Of a stretch of 64,000 nt of DNA, positions 22,444 through 32,860 are shown piece after piece. Position 1 is the stretch's first letter. The number at the start of each line of letters is the position of its first letter. The notes beneath the pieces are model-generated. The model was not told where the DNA came from and did not search any database. It saw only the letters and a program-made list of their open reading frames with translations. The position numbers and the translations under genes were made by a program. This DNA is from Cordylochernes scorpioides (lineage: Eukaryota > Arthropoda > Arachnida > Pseudoscorpiones > Chernetidae), in NCBI GenBank assembly GCA_030710605.1, contig CP092884.1:15977483-16041482 (forward strand). Direction: 5' to 3'.

Positions 22444-22651
22444 CCTGATATTTTAGATGCGGTTTGCTGGAATCCTCTCAGCTATTTATATTTCGAATAT
22501 AATAATTTTCTATTTTTTTTTAAATTCAACTCTCTCTCAGTATCGATTATATTTATTTTAATTCATTTGAAAAATATTTATCTATCTCTGATGATTTATT
22601 TTACTCTGGAATGCCGTTGTTGTTTTTGTCGTGTCCAATAAAGAGCCTCAG
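22444..22651 (-). pseudogene. LINE-A 3' tail (in Elt3)
   Basis: This matches, in inverse, the end of LINE-A in Elt2 (about 60387-60590), including TGGACACGACAAAAAC and ATCATCAGAGATAGATAAAT. It stops abruptly at 22651, where a piece of G2 LTR begins. About 1.7 kb of LINE-A that should lie between is missing. Confidence 0.75.
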
Positions 22652-22809
22652 ATTCTTTTCGTTTGGCCAACAAAAAATGTCCAATTTATATACACACATA
22701 AGACACTTATCCCTCAGACTTATAGTTTTGAACATTATATACACATATATTCTTACATAATGAGACTTTAAAGAATGCAAATAATCTTCATCTATTTACA
22801 TACACAACA
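22652..22809 (-). repeat. G2 3' LTR, truncated
   Basis: It starts on the minus strand with TGTTGTGTATGTAAATAG after a purine tract (GCAGGGGCAGATG). It carries a ~50-bp insert (22690-22738) absent from the other LTRs and resembling the arm at window positions 58-100. It ends mid-LTR at CGAAAAGAAT, fused to LINE-A 3' sequence. Confidence 0.75.
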
Positions 22810-22811
22810 CA

Positions 22812-23561
22812 TCTGCCCCTGCAATAATACTCCAGTCGGTCTAGGGGTTTCCTGGCTCTCTGAGGTCTAGGACTGCGGACGGGCACTTGCACAGCGGCAG
22901 CCTCCGGTTTAGGAGTGCAAGAGGGCACGTGCACAGCAACAGGCCCTGGTCTAGGAGTGCAAGAGGGTACGTGCACAGAAGCAGTCTCCTCTTTGTTTCC
23001 TGATGTAACCTCTGGAACCACCTCTTCACTTTATTTCTGACTTCCACCTACAGGCTTCTCTCCTGATGTTCGAGGAAGTATCAAATTTCTTGTCTCCACT
23101 TGTTTCTTTCTCACAGGTCGCAATTTATTGATATGCCTCTTATACACGACGCCCTCGCAACTTATAAGGTAGTGACGGTAGCTCAATAATTCCAAAATGG
23201 TACCTTTTTACCGTTTAGGTCCAGTTGCATAGTTGCGGAAATAAACCTCGCAACCTGTAGTAAACTGCTCCTGCTTTCTTACGGCCTCATGAAATACCTC
23301 TCGCGGATTTCCCATCTTGGTATTAAATTCGAGAATCTTGATCTTAAACTTCTCTTCATTAGCAGTTCCGCCGGGGAATTCCTTTATTACAGTTTGGGGG
23401 AATGCTCTATGAGCAAATAGGAAACTTTGTAGATTCGTCTCTAAATCATCCTTCCCATTATTCTTTCTCAAAAGGTTTTTAAACTCTCTTACATATCTCT
23501 CAGCTAAACCATTTGTACTAGGATTATACGGACTGGTCTTAGTGTGCCGTATACCATTCAT
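22812..23561 (-). pseudogene. G2 integrase C-terminal part and tail
   Basis: Frame 23561-23208 has TSPYNPSTNGLAERYVREFK, the third catalytic block (E) of the retroviral-type integrase core, with a GPYF-like tail. A further frame (23021-22788) is rich in repeated VHVPSCTP..P units and basic residues. The two are in different phases, so a frameshift separates them. Confidence 0.75.
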
Positions 23562-23630
23562 TTTGGTAAATATCTCGAATTCACCTGAGACAAACTGTCT
23601 TCCGTTATCTGTAACAAAAGATTAGGGCAA

Positions 23631-23924
23631 TCAAATTCTTGCGAGAATTTCTCTAAGATGACTTATATTCGTTTTTCTGGTAATATATTTGATGATAAAA
23701 ATTTCTATCCACTTTGAGTATGCGTCCACGAGAACCAAAAACATTCTTCCCATGAACGGACCCGCTAGATCAAGATGGAGTCGATGCCACGGTTTTTCGT
23801 GCCAAGTCCATTCCGAGATGTTAGCCGGGGGCATGCTTGCCGATTCTTGGCATACTCTACATTCTCTAGTTAACTCCTCGATGTTACTGTCTATGCCTGG
23901 CCACCAGAAAATACCATCTGGCAA
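23631..23924 (-). pseudogene. G2 integrase N-terminal and core part
   Basis: It reads WWPGIDSNIEELTRECRVCQ (end of the HHCC zinc module) followed by HLDLAGPFMGRMFLVLVDAY, which holds the first catalytic D. The second D region near 23590 is broken by a stop. Related to K02A2.6-like integrases. Confidence 0.8.
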
Positions 23925-24071
23925 TCATGTTCATTTTAACAATCCCCATGTGCATTTCATGCAAGTCGTTTAAAATTGAAGATCTTAATTTTTGGGGAAT
24001 TGCCACTCTTTCACGCCATTGAAGACAACCAAACTCCAAACTTAATTCCTCATTGATCTTATAATGAGGAG

Positions 24072-24623
24072 CTAGTGGGTTTTCTCTCGGTACCCTTGTG
24101 AATTTCCAGAGTTGCCTTCTCTAACATTCCTTAATACTATAGACATTATTTTATCTTGGGGCGTCTCATTAGCCACCTCCATAAAAGAGAACGGTACCTC
24201 ATTCGACTTCCTAAGAAGAAGTACCTGGTCTTCATCAAGAGACTCCCTGACACTCGATTCTAAAGGAAGACGTGACAATGCGTCAACATTGAAATTATCA
24301 CTAGTTTTTCGAAATTCCACAGTATAATTAAATGCAGCTAATTTTAAGGACCATCTTTTAATTCTGGATGATGCACATATGGGAATTGGTTTATGAGGTG
24401 AAAATATATGAATTAAGGGTCGGTTGTCTGTGACCAATACAAATTTTCCTCCCAGTAAGTATTGTCTGAATTTCTCAACGCCAAAAGTTATGCTAAACGC
24501 TTTCTTTTCTAGTTGAGAGAAACGTTTTTCCGCTTCAGTTAATGTACTAGAAGCAAAAGCTATAGGGCATTCTTCCTTTCTATCATTTCTATGACTCAGA
24601 ATTACGCCTAGTCCATAGTCCAT
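24072..24623 (-). pseudogene. G2 RNase H-like domain
   Basis: The 183-codon frame contains MDYGLGVILSHRN, LTEAEKRFSQLEKKA, FVLVTDNRPLIHIF and DNFNVDALSRLPL. These are the RT-connected RNase H motifs of Ty3/gypsy pol, including the ALSRLP end. The phase changes upstream, where about 120 bp separate it from the RT frames. Confidence 0.8.
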
Positions 24624-24741
24624 TAATAATGATTTACATTTTTAAAATAACATTCGATATTTTTTCGTCCAATTCCATCTACAATTATTATTCAAAAGTT
24701 GATAGAATAGGGCTAAAATGTTTGCTATATTCTTTATGAAT

Positions 24742-25585
24742 CTATAATAATAAATTAAGAGTCCTATGAAAGATCTCAATTGCGAAACATTCTTTAGGTT
24801 CAGGCGCCTCTATCACTGCTTTAATTTTATTTTCTAAGGGATGCAGTCCATATTTGTTCATTTCAAACCCTAAATATTCCACCGATTTCTTTTTAAATTT
24901 ACATTTATATCTGTTTAACTTTAAACCTTTTTCTAGCAATCATCTAAACACTAGATCCAACTTTTGTTCATGATCTTCAAAGTCTTTTCCTGCAACCAAA
25001 ATATCATCTATGTAGCAGGCCACACCTGGCAAATCAGAAAATAGGCCTTCTATAATCCTCGGAAATTTATTTGGTGCTACCGCTACGTCATATGGTAGTC
25101 TTTTATAAGAAAACAACCTCTTTGTTGTGTTTATATCAACAACAGCTCTGGCTTCTTCCGCTAACATTACTTGTAAGTAAGCCTGTGATAGGTCTAGAGT
25201 CGGAAGTACGGTGCTTGTAGATAATTTTGAAAAGATCTCATCGATCGATGGAATGGGATACCTATCTAAATTCTATTGCTTTATTAGCTGTACATCTAAA
25301 ATCACCACATATCCTTACACTACCATCCTTTTTTGATGCCGGTACTATTGGAGCGGTCCAATATGCATGAACTATAGGTTAAAAAATGCAAGAATTCACT
25401 AAACGATCAATTTCATTCTCTACTTTGTTTTTTAGAGAGAAAGGTAAACTTCTGGCCTTACAAAACACAGGAGTCACATCCTTTTTTAAATTAAAATTTA
25501 TTCTAACGTCCTTTAGACAGCCCAAATCTCTGTTAAACAAATCTGCATACCTATCCATCAAATTTTTATATACAGGGTGATCCAA
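24742..25585 (-). pseudogene. G2 reverse transcriptase, broken
   Basis: The order of motifs on the minus strand is YADLFNRDLGCLKD (start of RT region, 25585-25379), then FSYKRLPYDVAVAPNKF and YIDDILVAGKDFEDHEQ (25167-24940, with the YIDD active site), then YKCKFKKKSVEYLGF (24939-24742). At least three frame breaks are seen. The 5' side ends at 25571 where Elt1 begins, and the matching protease part lies beyond it at 41861. Confidence 0.85.
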
Positions 25586-25965
25586 AAGTCCCGCACTATT
25601 TTAAAAATTAATAACTCCGCGAATATTTGCGCTAGAGCAATGCGGTAAACACCATTGTGTTCAGGATGCAATGGGATTTTTTATGGCAAATAATGAAAAA
25701 TTCGAAATTGATTTTAGTTACAATTTTATTCGCCAGATGGCGCACTACCAGAATCAGAGATTCAGCGGCCAAATTGTTTGATAAATTGAAAAATATAACT
25801 GATCGACACGTATTTTTCCTTTTTGAATACCAGGAAAGAACCCTAATAACATCAAATAACAAATTAATAAAACACCACTTCGCAAAAAGTATGAAGAATT
25901 GGTTAACAATTTTTAAATACAATCAGAGATATGTAAAATAGGTAAATGCAAATTAAACATGTAGC
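25574..25965 (+). repeat. Elt1 left terminal inverted repeat
   Basis: Same ~400-bp end as at 22041, with the distinctive ACTATTTT variant shared only with the right end at 41858. Confidence 0.9.
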
Positions 25966-26940
25966 AAAAAAAAAAAATTGATATTTTAGATACGGTTTGT
26001 TTCCGAAGATAATAAATTTCTAATATTTTTAATTCAACTCTCTCTCAGTATCGATTATATTTATTCTAATTCATATGAAAAATATGTATCTATCTCTGAT
26101 AATTTATTTTACTCTGGAATGCCGTTGTTGTTGTCGTGTCCAATAAAAAGCCTCAGATGTCTCCATTCATCTCCATCACAGCAGCAGCAATGTCCACTAT
26201 CTTGGGTGTGTAAAGCTGCTGCTCTGGGTCTATGTCAATTTTCTGCAAGGCTGCAGCCATTGCTGGCTATGAGAATATGTGGGTAGGTGTAAGTTCCACA
26301 CCAGGACAATTGTTGCATGCCCTATAGGTTATTGTGCCATCTGGATGTATTGTTATTCCTTTATAGTGTTTTGTTCTAAGTCTTGTTATAGTTTTTGTCA
26401 TTTTTCTCTCAGAGTTTATTTCGCATTTTGATCTTTTCTTATTTATTGTTTAATTATCTTGTATTTTTCCAAAGAATCTGCGTCAAATAATGACATTTGT
26501 TCTTTCTTTTGGCTCAACTTTCTGGCTTCCTTTGCCAATTCAAATGCCATTTCATTACCCCCGATCCCAGCATGGGCAGGGATCCATTGTAGAATGTAGT
26601 TATTCTCCAATGGTTCTAGTTGGGTAAGTAACGAGTGTATTTTCTGTGGGATTTTAGTATTGCCCTTCTGAATTGCTTCTAGAGCGGATATGGAGTCACT
26701 GTATATTAAATTTCCTTCTGCTTGATGCAGGGATGGTTGGTTAAGGCATACATCAAGGGCTTTCCAGATAGCTGTCAGTTCAAAAGTGAAATTTGACGAA
26801 ATCTGTCCTGCTCCTTCTTTGATTTTGATGTGCATTCCATCTTGCAGTATTATGTTAATTCCGGCCCCTCCATAACTCAGGGTAAGGTCTGAAGATCCAT
26901 CTGTATATGCTGTTGAAGGGGGTGGCCTAGCATTTTTAAT
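25966..26940 (-). pseudogene. LINE-A RNase H domain and 3' end (in Elt1)
   Basis: The 26835-26443 frame reads IKEGAGQISSNFTFELTAIW, NLIYSDSISALEAIQ and ILQWIPAHAGIGGNEMAFEL, the classical RNase H motifs (E, D and a WxPxHxGxxGNE block). Downstream follow a CNNCPG-like zinc motif and the 3' UTR to the TIR. It matches 59640-60440 of Elt2. The 5' side is cut at 26940 by LINE-B. Confidence 0.85.
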
Positions 26941-29179
26941 CTAGAATTTGTACTATGAGGACATAGCCGTTAATATTTCAAACAAATTAGACCTCGAAGC
27001 CCAAGATATCAAAGTCTACCTCAATCAAAACAAAGCCATCAACATATACAATATGTATCACCCTCCAAACAATACACTTATTGACGATGGAACAATGGCT
27101 CAATTTCTTACAGACAACTCTTATTGTAGGTGACCTTAATGCCAAACATCAACTATGGGGATGTTCCACGCCAAACCCAAGAGGCAAAATACTTTCAAAC
27201 ATATTTGACGACAATGCCATCATGTGCTTAAATGATGGGAATCCTACCCATCATTCCTACAGCTATAATACTGCACAAGCCCTTGATATAAGTTTTTACT
27301 ATCCTGACATTTTCCACAAATGCAAATAGCAAATATTAAAAAGTATTGGAAGTGATCATTTGCCTAATTTGATAGAAATTAGCACCAAGACCAAAACCAG
27401 CTCAATTAAAAAATATTCTGGAACTTCAAAAAGGCTAATTGGATATCTTTCGAAAACACCATTATTAAAGCAGCTACAGTTTCAATACCAAGAGGTAATA
27501 TTAAGAAATGGATTCCAAATTATACACACCAGGCAAAAAAGATTCAAACACTTATAACTAAAAGAAATGAACTACAAAAAAGAGCACCCAAAACCAAACA
27601 AATTGTAGAACTGAACTGAACATTGTGAATGCAAAAATAAAAAGATTATACGTAAATGTGAAAAGGGAAAAATGGAAACAAATTTGTGAAAACCTGAACC
27701 CAAGAAACCCAAATACAAAACTTTGGAATTTGGCAAAACAAATTGACAGATCCCAGTCACAAACTGAAAAAACTAATATGATTAAGAATACAGATGGTAC
27801 ACCAGCAACTAATGACAAAATTGCTGCCAATCTTTTAGGTAATTCATATCAAATAAGTAGTAAAATCAAGGTTGAAACAAAGGCCCAAAGGATTATTCAT
27901 GACTGTAAAAATGTCACCAGCACTCATAATATTTTCCATGAAAAAAATAAATATGAAAGAGCTAGCTTATGCATTAGAAAACACTGACCTAAACAAGACT
28001 CCTGGGCCAGATGGAATCCATGGCCGAATGATATCAAACTTGGGCAAAATTGGCAAAGAAAGACTTCTTAATATTTTCAATAACTACTGGAAAACTGGAA
28101 AATTGCTTCAAGACTGTAAAAATGCAACAATAATTCCCAATTAAAAACTTTACAAATCTGCTGATGACCCAAAAAACTACCGGCCTATCTCTCTCACAAG
28201 TATTTGCTGAAAATTAATGGAAAAATTATACTCAGACGACTCACCTACCACCCCGACACAAGAAATCTCTGACCAGAAGAACAATATGGATTTAGGAAAG
28301 GACATGGGACAATAGACCAACCCTTATTTTTCACACAAAAGGTAAAAGATGCACAAAACAGAAAAAACCAACTAACCACACAATAGCTGCTTTTTATACC
28401 TTACACAAGCTTTTGATAAGGTATGGAAAAACAAGTTAATTACAAAATTATACAAAAATTTCAAAATTGATGGAAAAGCTATCACTTGGATAAATGATTC
28501 CCTTAAAAATAGATGCATCAGGGTCAAATATAATGGCACTTTATCTAAAACCTTCAAATTGTATCAAGGATTACCACAAGGATCAGTCCTTAGCCCAAAT
28601 CTCTTCACCCAATTTATTGCAGGCATAGAAGAATTTTTTTCTCATAAAACCAATATTGGACTTTTCGCTGATGACATTATTCTATGGAGCAGCAACACTA
28701 ACTGGAAAAAAGCTGAAAGAGATTTGAACAAGACTCTTCTCCACCTAGAAAAATTTGCTAATAAACATAAATTAGAATTTAACCCCTAAAAATCTGTAAC
28801 CTGTCTTTTTACTACCGATAAGAAACTATACAAAATAAGACCAAATATTATTCTGAAATAACAACAATTGCAATATAATAAACATCCTAAATATCTCGGC
28901 TACACCCTGGATCCAGAAATTAACTCCAGTAAACATATTGAAGGAGTTGTTAGAAAAGGAAGAGACCGACTAAAAATCTTGAAATATATTTCAGGAAGAG
29001 TGGGGAGCTGAAGTAACAACACTAAAATTAACTTACACATCTCTAATGAGACCTATCTTGGAATATGGATATCAAATCTATGGTACAGCATCTGAAACAA
29101 ATCTAAAATCACTGGAAAGGATACAACTAAATGCAGCTAGAATTATTACAGGTCTTCGAAATACCTGCCCAAATAATAT
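26941..29179 (+). pseudogene. LINE-B endonuclease and reverse transcriptase (5' piece)
   Basis: Endonuclease motifs: INIYNMYHPPN and VGDLNAKHQLWGC (27060-27170). RT motifs: NKTPGPDGIHGRMI (27990), NYRPISLTS (28175), QAFDKVWKNKL (about 28405), LPQGSVLSPNLF (28570) and GLFADDIILW (28655, catalytic ADD). Many frameshifts and stops are present. It is a jockey-type LINE lacking its 5' end. G1 interrupts it at 29180, and the frame resumes at 34356. Confidence 0.85.
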
Positions 29180-29360
29180 TGTCACTGAATAATTATTTTA
29201 AATATTCTGTGGTATATCATCATTAATATTTGCATAGTCATCACCCCTTACCATTCTTGTATATTATTACTTGTAAATAATTTTTAGAAATAGTTTGGCA
29301 TTTTATAAATAAATTATTTTTACTTAAACTTTTTTTATACTCGTTATCACTACCGTGACA
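29180..29360 (+). repeat. G1 5' LTR
   Basis: Starts TGTCACTGAATAATTATT and ends ACTACCGTGACA. The next bases, ACTAGTGGAGAAGC, are the expected place of a primer-binding site, but I could not match them to a given tRNA. Confidence 0.95.
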
Positions 29361-29451
29361 ACTAGTGGAGAAGCTGGAATATTCCCTCGACGCCCAAGCC
29401 GTTAGAAGAAGCCGAAGACTACAAGGACTAGAACCTCAAGAAAACATCGCT

Positions 29452-30606
29452 ATGATCAAGCAAGAGACACAGACAAAAATGGGTGAGTACCATTTTCAAC
29501 CTTTTAGAAACCCTTCTATTTTTACTGGAGAACGCAACCAGAATCCAGAAAAATGGTTGAAAGAATTCCATCGCGTCGCTCGCTACAACTGCTGGGATGA
29601 TTCAATGTGCCTCGCAAATGTTTATTTTTTCCTCCAAGGAACAGCGCACAGATGGTACGAAAATGTTGAAGAGAAAATTAATTCATGGGATATTTTTGTG
29701 AAAATGTTTTCTCAGAATTTCGGACATCATGTCACCCAAAAATATCAACTCGCAGAGAACCTCAAAACTCGAGCTCAGGGGAAGGAGGAGACCAGTGATT
29801 CTTACATTCAAGATGTTCTCCATCTGTGCAGAGAAGTGAATCCGGCTATGATGGAAAATGAAATAGTTGCACACTTGACGAAAGGAATATCGGAGGAGAT
29901 ATATCAGTCAATCATCATTTTAGACATTGCAAGTATCGATGAGTTCATCAAATGTTGCCGAAAAATCGAGGCTTCAAATAAAAAACGTGTAAAAAAACGT
30001 GTAGTATTTGACAGACTACCGAATGTTGCCGCCATCGATTCAGCAGACTCTGAATCAATGGAAGACTTAATCCGACGCATCGTGCGTGAAGAAGTTCATC
30101 GCGCACTAAATCCGGAGTCAACTACCCCTGAACCATCTTCTCTGAAAGAAATTATCCGAGAAGAGATTGAAAAAAACGTAGCTGCAATTTCGAAGCCTAT
30201 TCAAAGGCCTCCGCCACGACAGTCGTACCCCAACCAAACACGTACATTCAACCAGGTTCCACGACGTCAGTACCCTACCCAAACGCCCATATATAACCAG
30301 ACGCCACCACAACGAAGAACGGATGAATGGAGGACGCATGACAACATCCCAATATGTTTTAATTGCGGCCGCCCAGGCCATGTTAAGCGATATTGTAGAG
30401 AACGCCGACAATGGACGCAGAGACCCGAAGGACATGCACCAAGCACCCAAGAACCTCAAATGGGTAACCACCAAGCCATAAGAAGCCAAACCTACCGCAG
30501 ACAATCGCCGTATCCAAACAGAGGAAGATCCCCAAGACGCCAGTCCATTTCCCCAGGCCGCCATACAAGCCAATCCCCACGCCGCTACAATCTAGAAAAA
30601 AACTAA
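29452..30606 (+). CDS. G1 Gag protein
   Basis: The frame is open from 29359, and the first ATG is at 29452, giving about 384 residues. A GTG at 29365 would add 29 more. The central region (EKWLKEFHRVARYNCWDD, then LQGTAHRWYENV) matches the retrotransposon Gag capsid domain. A CX2CX4HX4C zinc knuckle (CFNCGRPGHVKRYC) lies near residues 301-314, followed by an Arg/Gln/Pro-rich tail. Gag should form the particle and bind RNA. The stop at 30604-30606 directly follows the heptamer A AAA AAC. Confidence 0.93.
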   Translation: MIKQETQTKMGEYHFQPFRNPSIFTGERNQNPEKWLKEFHRVARYNCWDDSMCLANVYFFLQGTAHRWYENVEEKINSWDIFVKMFSQNFGHHVTQKYQLAENLKTRAQGKEETSDSYIQDVLHLCREVNPAMMENEIVAHLTKGISEEIYQSIIILDIASIDEFIKCCRKIEASNKKRVKKRVVFDRLPNVAAIDSADSESMEDLIRRIVREEVHRALNPESTTPEPSSLKEIIREEIEKNVAAISKPIQRPPPRQSYPNQTRTFNQVPRRQYPTQTPIYNQTPPQRRTDEWRTHDNIPICFNCGRPGHVKRYCRERRQWTQRPEGHAPSTQEPQMGNHQAIRSQTYRRQSPYPNRGRSPRRQSISPGRHTSQSPRRYNLEKN

Positions 30607-30638
30607 GCGTCGCGTCTTCTTTCGAGGGGGAAGCCGCG
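30597..30638 (+). promoter_or_regulatory. Predicted -1 ribosomal frameshift signal, gag to pro
   Basis: The heptamer AAAAAAC (30597-30603) lies in the phase A AAA AAC in the gag frame, directly before the TAA. After a 7-base gap comes a stem with arms 30611-30619 and 30630-30638 (nine positions, one T/C mismatch, extendable by G-T pairs). The downstream protease frame is exactly the -1 frame. This is the layout of retroviral gag-pro shift sites. Confidence 0.8.
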
Positions 30639-31415
30639 GGTGTGAAAAACCCTCCATCGTCGACAGCCGCTAAATTACAACAAAATTATGTCGAAATCAT
30701 CATTGATGTCATTGCATTTTCTGCTCTGGTCGATTCAGGTTCCTCTTTTTCAGTTATCTCTGATGGATTAAGACGACAATTAAAAAAGACCATGTTCAAA
30801 GATAGCGGAATGACTCTGAAAGTTGCTGATGGCAAGAATGTTACATCGATCGGCCGATGCACAATCAGCTTGAGCATCAGTGGATTGGAACAGCCGCTTG
30901 AGTTTATCGTCCTCCCTAATAGTAACCCAAGTATTATCCTCGGATGGGATTTCCTAGAGGCATCAAATGCCGTGATTGATTGTGGACGCGCCGAAATCAG
31001 ATTGGAAGAGGCCAAAGATGTACTAAATTCACCAGCTTCCATGGGAAAGGTTGTGGCTAGCAGAAGCGTCGTAATCCCAGCCGAATCTACCAAACTAATA
31101 AATGTTATGAGTGAAGAGCTTAATGGGCAAAATCAGGTACTTTTTGAACCTTCGAAAAAGGTATTAATAGGAAAAGAGTTAACACTTCCCTGTGCATTAT
31201 TCAGGCTTTCCCATAATAAAGGAAAACTTTGGATCGTAAATTCTAGCACCACAGCTCAAATAGTCCCTAAGGGAATGTGCCTAGGAAAAATTCAAAGGGT
31301 TGAAGAAAATAACTTGACGGCTATTTTAGAATGTTCTGAATCTAATAAGGAGGTGAAAATGCGAATCATGCCAGTCATGCTGATAAAAGTGACTTTAAAT
31401 TTTTACAAAATCTAA
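30603..31415 (+). CDS. G1 aspartic protease region of pol
   Basis: Open in the -1 frame relative to gag. No ATG is needed if it is reached by frameshifting. [16 protein letters not shown] holds the DSG active site of a retropepsin, and [17 protein letters not shown] is the matching downstream block. The protease would cut the Gag-Pol polyprotein. The frame stops at TAA 31413-31415, and RT continues in the next -1 frame, which has been open since 31349. Confidence 0.88.
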   Translation, partial: LSVASSFEGEAAGVKNPPSSTAAKLQQNYVEIIIDVIAFSALVDSGSSFSVISDGLRRQLKKTMFKDSGMTLKVADGKNVTSIGRCTISLSISGLEQPLEFIVLPNSNPSIILGWDFLEASNAVIDCGRAEIRLEEAKDVLNSPASMGKVVASRSVVIPAESTKLINVMSEELNGQNQVLFEPSKKVLIGKELTLPCALFRLSHNKGKLWIVNSSTTAQIVPKGMCLGKIQRVEENNLTAILECSESNKEVKMRIMPVMLIKVTLNFYKI

Positions 31416-32860
31416 TTAGTGATGATTTATCAGAAGAGCAGCAGTCTCAAATCTTATCAATTTTAAAACGATATGATAAAATATTTGATAAAAATAATGA
31501 ACCTGTAAAGCAAACTTCATTAGCCAAACATAAAATTGAAACTGGAAACCATCAGCCTATTAAGCATAGACCATATCGAGTCTCCCCTACAGAACGCCAA
31601 GCAATCCAAACGGAAGTGGACAAAATGCTAGACGCCGGGATTATACGTCATTCAGAAAGTCCATGGTCATCGCCGGTTATTTTAGTGAAGAAGAAGGATG
31701 GTACCTGGCGTTTCTGTGTGGATTACAGACGACTAAACAAAGTTACTAAAAAAGACGTTTACCCACTACTCCGAATCGATGATACACTTGACTCCCTGAA
31801 AGGAGCCAAATTTTATTCATCAATGGACCTTCGTTCAGGATATTGGCAAATAGAAGTCGACGAAGCAGATAGAGAAAAAACTGCCTTTATCACCCCTGAC
31901 GGACTCTACGAATTCCTAGTCATGCCCTTTGGCCTGTGCAATGCCCCTGCAACATTCGAGCGCATGATGGACAAGATATTGAAAGGCCTGAAATGGACGA
32001 TGGCCCTCTGTTATTTAGACGACATCGTGGTGTATTCCAAATCGTTCAACGAACATTTACACCGGCTTGAAATCATACTACAATGTCTCGACAAGGCCGA
32101 GCTACGCCTCAACCCAAAAAAGTGCCTTTTCGGAACCAAACGAATCAGAGTGTTTGGACACCTCGTCGATAGTGAAGGTATTTATCCCGATCCAGAAAAG
32201 ATTGAAGCTATCGCCAAGTTTCCGACCCCAAAATCTATAACAGATGCGAGAAGCTTCATTGGCCTATGTCCCTATTATCGTAGATTTATCGAAAATTTTG
32301 CTGAGAAAGCTGCTCCTTTACACGAAGTCCTCAAAAAAGATAATAAATTCATGTGGAACTCTGACCAACAGGATGCTTTTGATTCCTTGAAAAAAGCATT
32401 GATGTCTGAACCTGTTCTTGCCTATTTCGAAGAACAACTGCCAACCGAGCTTCATACTGACGCCAGCGGTTATGGAATTGGAGCTGTCCTCGTACAGATC
32501 AACGATGGGAAAGAGCGGCCAGTTGGTTATGCTTCAAGAACTTTATCTAAGGCGGAGAAGAATTACTCAACAACGGAAAGAGAATGCTTGGCCGCAATAT
32601 GGGCCATCAACAAATTTCGACCGTACCTTTTTGGTCGTGAGTTTGTCATCGTCACTGACCACCACGCTCTTTGCTGGTTATCTAATCTGAAGGACCCGAC
32701 AGGAAGACTAGCAAGATGGGCTTTAAAACTCCAAGAATACAATGTAACGGTTGTTTATAAAAGTGGAGGCAAACACCAAGATGCCGACTGTCTTTCTCGA
32801 AATCCTCTCCAACTTGAATCGGAAGAAGCATACAATGATGAGGATGATGATATACCCTGA
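31349..32860 (+). CDS. G1 reverse transcriptase and RNase H
   Basis: RT motifs are in order: [49 protein letters not shown] and [10 protein letters not shown] (catalytic YLDD near 32010). RNase H follows with [26 protein letters not shown] and [10 protein letters not shown], ending in the [10 protein letters not shown] block. All catalytic acids seen by eye are present. The frame overlaps the protease by about 65 bases and ends at a TGA (32858-32860), after which integrase continues in the same phase. Confidence 0.93.
   Translation, partial: GGENANHASHADKSDFKFLQNLISDDLSEEQQSQILSILKRYDKIFDKNNEPVKQTSLAKHKIETGNHQPIKHRPYRVSPTERQAIQTEVDKMLDAGIIRHSESPWSSPVILVKKKDGTWRFCVDYRRLNKVTKKDVYPLLRIDDTLDSLKGAKFYSSMDLRSGYWQIEVDEADREKTAFITPDGLYEFLVMPFGLCNAPATFERMMDKILKGLKWTMALCYLDDIVVYSKSFNEHLHRLEIILQCLDKAELRLNPKKCLFGTKRIRVFGHLVDSEGIYPDPEKIEAIAKFPTPKSITDARSFIGLCPYYRRFIENFAEKAAPLHEVLKKDNKFMWNSDQQDAFDSLKKALMSEPVLAYFEEQLPTELHTDASGYGIGAVLVQINDGKERPVGYASRTLSKAEKNYSTTERECLAAIWAINKFRPYLFGREFVIVTDHHALCWLSNLKDPTGRLARWALKLQEYNVTVVYKSGGKHQDADCLSRNPLQLESEEAYNDEDDDIP

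Noticed and set aside
30118..30573. 151-codon minus-strand ORF
   Set aside because: Antisense of the G1 gag tail, with no independent support.
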